A stretch of 64,000 nucleotides of DNA from Ferruginibacter sp. GTDB lineage: Bacteria; Bacteroidota; Bacteroidia; Chitinophagales; Chitinophagaceae. Location of the stretch: NCBI GenBank assembly GCA_017983695.1, contig JAGOAX010000004.1:1-64000 (forward strand), read 5' to 3'. Position numbers and translations under genes: made by a program. Below are positions 62,517 to 64,000 of this stretch, in pieces (position 1 is the first letter of the stretch; each line of letters opens with the position of its first letter). Below the pieces are notes generated by a model that was given only the letters and a program-made list of their open reading frames with translations, did no database searches and had not been told where the DNA came from.

Positions 62517-63854
62517 TTATTGTGCAGTAAATTTTCCGTTTACAATTTTGTAGGTCTTATTATGGATGATAATTTTTTCTCCCTCTTTTAAATCAATAAG
62601 CTGTTCCAGGTCTTCTGTTGCTGTGTGTACCGAGCCGCCGGTGCTTCTTGCAATATTGAGGTAATCAATATTTATTATTTCATGCACACCACATAAAATA
62701 ATATGTACAGGTTTATTTAGTTGTTTTAATAAAACCATATCACTTACTGCAGAGGCATTATCAGCGATCATAATTACAGCGCTGCAATTGTTGCAGGCAG
62801 TCGATCCTTTCAGTACTGCTTCAATATTATTCTCCGGTATATTTCCACCATTGCCATTGCTCATCGTTTTAAATACCAGTTGTTCCACTACTTCAAATAC
62901 CGAAGAGCCTGTTGTATAAATGCCACCAGTATTGCCCGGTGTTTTAACAGCATCATCTTTATCATCACCATCATTAAAAAAAACAAACTGCTTAATGCGG
63001 CGTTCATCTTCATGTAATTTTAACCAGTACAACAGTTGCCCGGTATAAGGATACATGCTAGCGGTAACATCTGCCACCACCAGCATATTATTCCATTGCA
63101 TACGGTCGAATACTTTTATAACGGTAGAATCTGCCGGTGGTTTTATTGTTCTTTTTTCAGTGCTGTCTGTCGATGGTTTTAAATACACAAATAAAGAATC
63201 ATAATTCTTATAAATTATTTTTTCTTTTTTATCAATTCCTAAAAATTGCAATGCTTCATCAACAGGAAGTTTTAAAACAGTGGTGTAGTCATCTATTTCA
63301 TATTGTTTTCTCAACTCTGTAGTATCGCCGCTTACAAAACCATCTCTTTTTGTTCGTGAGCTTGCTGTTGGTGCAAGCAACTCTTTTAATTTTATAAGAT
63401 CGGTTTTAATGGTGGTTTTATTTTGTAAAGGCCGGTAATAAATAACAAATCCATGAAAGAGATCAAGAGCTGCATCTTTTGCAGCACCATCTGTTTGTCT
63501 TACCAGTTTCCATGCAATGGTGTTATCGCTTGCGAAGCCGGGATATTTTGCAAAGAGATTTTTAAATCGTTGTGTATTGAGTTTAACCAGGTCATCAGCA
63601 GATGGGTAATCAGTAAATACCAGGTCAATTGCAGTTACCTGCACAGCAGCAAGATCAATACTGCTGTCTGGGAAATTAAGCGCTGCTTTTCCAAATGCAC
63701 AAGTAATAGTAAATGATTGTTCAATTACATGCGGTGTTTTTGTATAAGCAGGTTGTTTGGTAAGTTGTGTGGTAATTATTTTGTTGATGGTATTTTGCTG
63801 TGCTGCAGCATAACAACAATACAATAACAATGCAGCAGCAATAATGCCTTTCAT
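62517..63854 (-). CDS. Secreted von Willebrand A-like protein
   Basis: A 445-residue exported protein with a signal peptide (IIAAALLLYCCYAAAQQ). The first half is an alpha-beta region of unknown fold. The second half (about 260-440) looks like a von Willebrand factor A domain: strand MLVVADVTASMYPYTGQLL carries a D-x-T-x-S version of the MIDAS metal motif. IKQFVFFNDGDDKDDAVK and SAVIMIADNASAVSDMVLL follow, with VHIILCGVHEIINIDYLNI. The usual motif is DxSxS; here Thr takes the place of the first Ser. The start at 63854 gives the signal peptide; a TTG at 63878 is less good. The role is unknown. Confidence 0.72.
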   Translation of the reverse strand: MKGIIAAALLLYCCYAAAQQNTINKIITTQLTKQPAYTKTPHVIEQSFTITCAFGKAALNFPDSSIDLAAVQVTAIDLVFTDYPSADDLVKLNTQRFKNLFAKYPGFASDNTIAWKLVRQTDGAAKDAALDLFHGFVIYYRPLQNKTTIKTDLIKLKELLAPTASSRTKRDGFVSGDTTELRKQYEIDDYTTVLKLPVDEALQFLGIDKKEKIIYKNYDSLFVYLKPSTDSTEKRTIKPPADSTVIKVFDRMQWNNMLVVADVTASMYPYTGQLLYWLKLHEDERRIKQFVFFNDGDDKDDAVKTPGNTGGIYTTGSSVFEVVEQLVFKTMSNGNGGNIPENNIEAVLKGSTACNNCSAVIMIADNASAVSDMVLLKQLNKPVHIILCGVHEIINIDYLNIARSTGGSVHTATEDLEQLIDLKEGEKIIIHNKTYKIVNGKFTAQ

Positions 63855-63874
63855 ACTTGCAAGATTAGATTTTA

Positions 63875-64000
63875 TCAATATTGCAGCCTGCCTATTTTAC
63901 CGGCACCTGCAAAAAAAACGGCCTTACCTTTTTTTGCTTTTTTACAAACATGAAAACCTTCTTTGCTGATCCATGTCCAGGTATTGCCATTGTCGGTGCT
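63875..64000 (-). CDS. C-terminus of a BNR/YCF48-like beta-propeller protein, partial
   Basis: The last 41 residues of a gene that extends past the right edge are visible. They contain STDNGNTWTWISKEGFHVC (a BNR repeat with the DNGNTW box) and end AKKGKAVFFAGAGKIGRLQY before a TGA stop. Such C-termini occur in photosystem II assembly-like (YCF48) and sialidase-type propeller proteins. The stop lies 20 bases upstream of the vWA-like gene start, so the two are probably in one operon. Confidence 0.7.
   Translation of the reverse strand, partial: STDNGNTWTWISKEGFHVCKKAKKGKAVFFAGAGKIGRLQY

Noticed and set aside
1..64000. tRNA or rRNA genes
   Set aside because: None was recognised in the gaps examined by eye; a covariance-model search would be needed to exclude a divergent tRNA.

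Overview
The window is a chromosomal segment from a member of the Bacteroidota, most likely the family Chitinophagaceae; the family is an inference from gene content, not from an alignment. Supporting signs are the lack of Shine-Dalgarno sequences, several -7 boxes of the form TAnnTTTG, a type IX secretion sorting domain, a CzcA efflux pump fused to a TolC-like domain, an sdhC-A-B operon of the cytochrome b558 type, a one-protein propeller sensor/histidine kinase paired with a LytTR regulator, many lipoproteins and SprB-type repeats. No rRNA, tRNA, prophage or CRISPR array was seen. The window is mostly ordinary core genome with two accessory patches.

Layout. 1-126: end of an IS element (transposase start and a terminal repeat). 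355-6227: S41 peptidase, a small cysteine-rich protein, a sugar kinase plus murQ (amino-sugar recycling), a type IX secreted protein and an unknown. 6328-9855: succinate dehydrogenase sdhCAB. 9941-15266 (minus): a cluster of three haem-motif lipoproteins, an OB-fold membrane protein, a YceI protein and a DUF5777 beta-barrel. 15472-19717 (minus): a YceI / propeller sensor kinase / LytTR regulator operon. 19954-26004: metal efflux operon (small periplasmic protein, CzcA-TolC fusion, CzcB). 26116-30674: a large secreted beta-rich protein and a coiled-coil membrane protein. 30862-31860: holA. 31861-34413: repeat island with a TPM lipoprotein, a small membrane protein and a toxin-antitoxin pair. 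34414-36654: ribF and purM. 36705-38117: vanadium haloperoxidase. 38698-39384: ftsE. 39398-42711 (minus): two glycosyltransferases and a Gfo/Idh/MocA oxidoreductase. 42828-48873: rpsO, pnp, prmA, plsY, an M48 peptidase lipoprotein and a YdeI/OmdA-like protein. 48874-53883: dnaG, a TPR-like secreted protein and two secreted proteins. 54261-61491: smc, a tricorn-like peptidase and a DUF486 membrane protein. 61638-64000: a DUF4382 lipoprotein, a vWA-like secreted protein and the end of a BNR-type protein.

The most unusual part is 9941-19717. Four predicted haem-c sites are spread over three lipoproteins. Three of the four sites use the rare CX4CH spacing, and one of the proteins carries seven 80-residue SprB-type repeats in front of its haem domain. 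They are encoded with a YceI protein, an outer-membrane barrel and an OB-fold protein, next to a two-component operon that starts with a second YceI gene. A 14-bp perfect palindrome lies between the two operons. This looks like a regulated envelope electron-transfer module, but that role is inferred from motifs and context only.

A second theme is repeats that shape the genome. At least three short repeat families lie in 31.9-34.4 kb. Repeats have also entered coding sequence: a heptamer tract in purM, and an 18-bp palindromic repeat that supplies the end of an oxidoreductase and part of the start of a glycosyltransferase.
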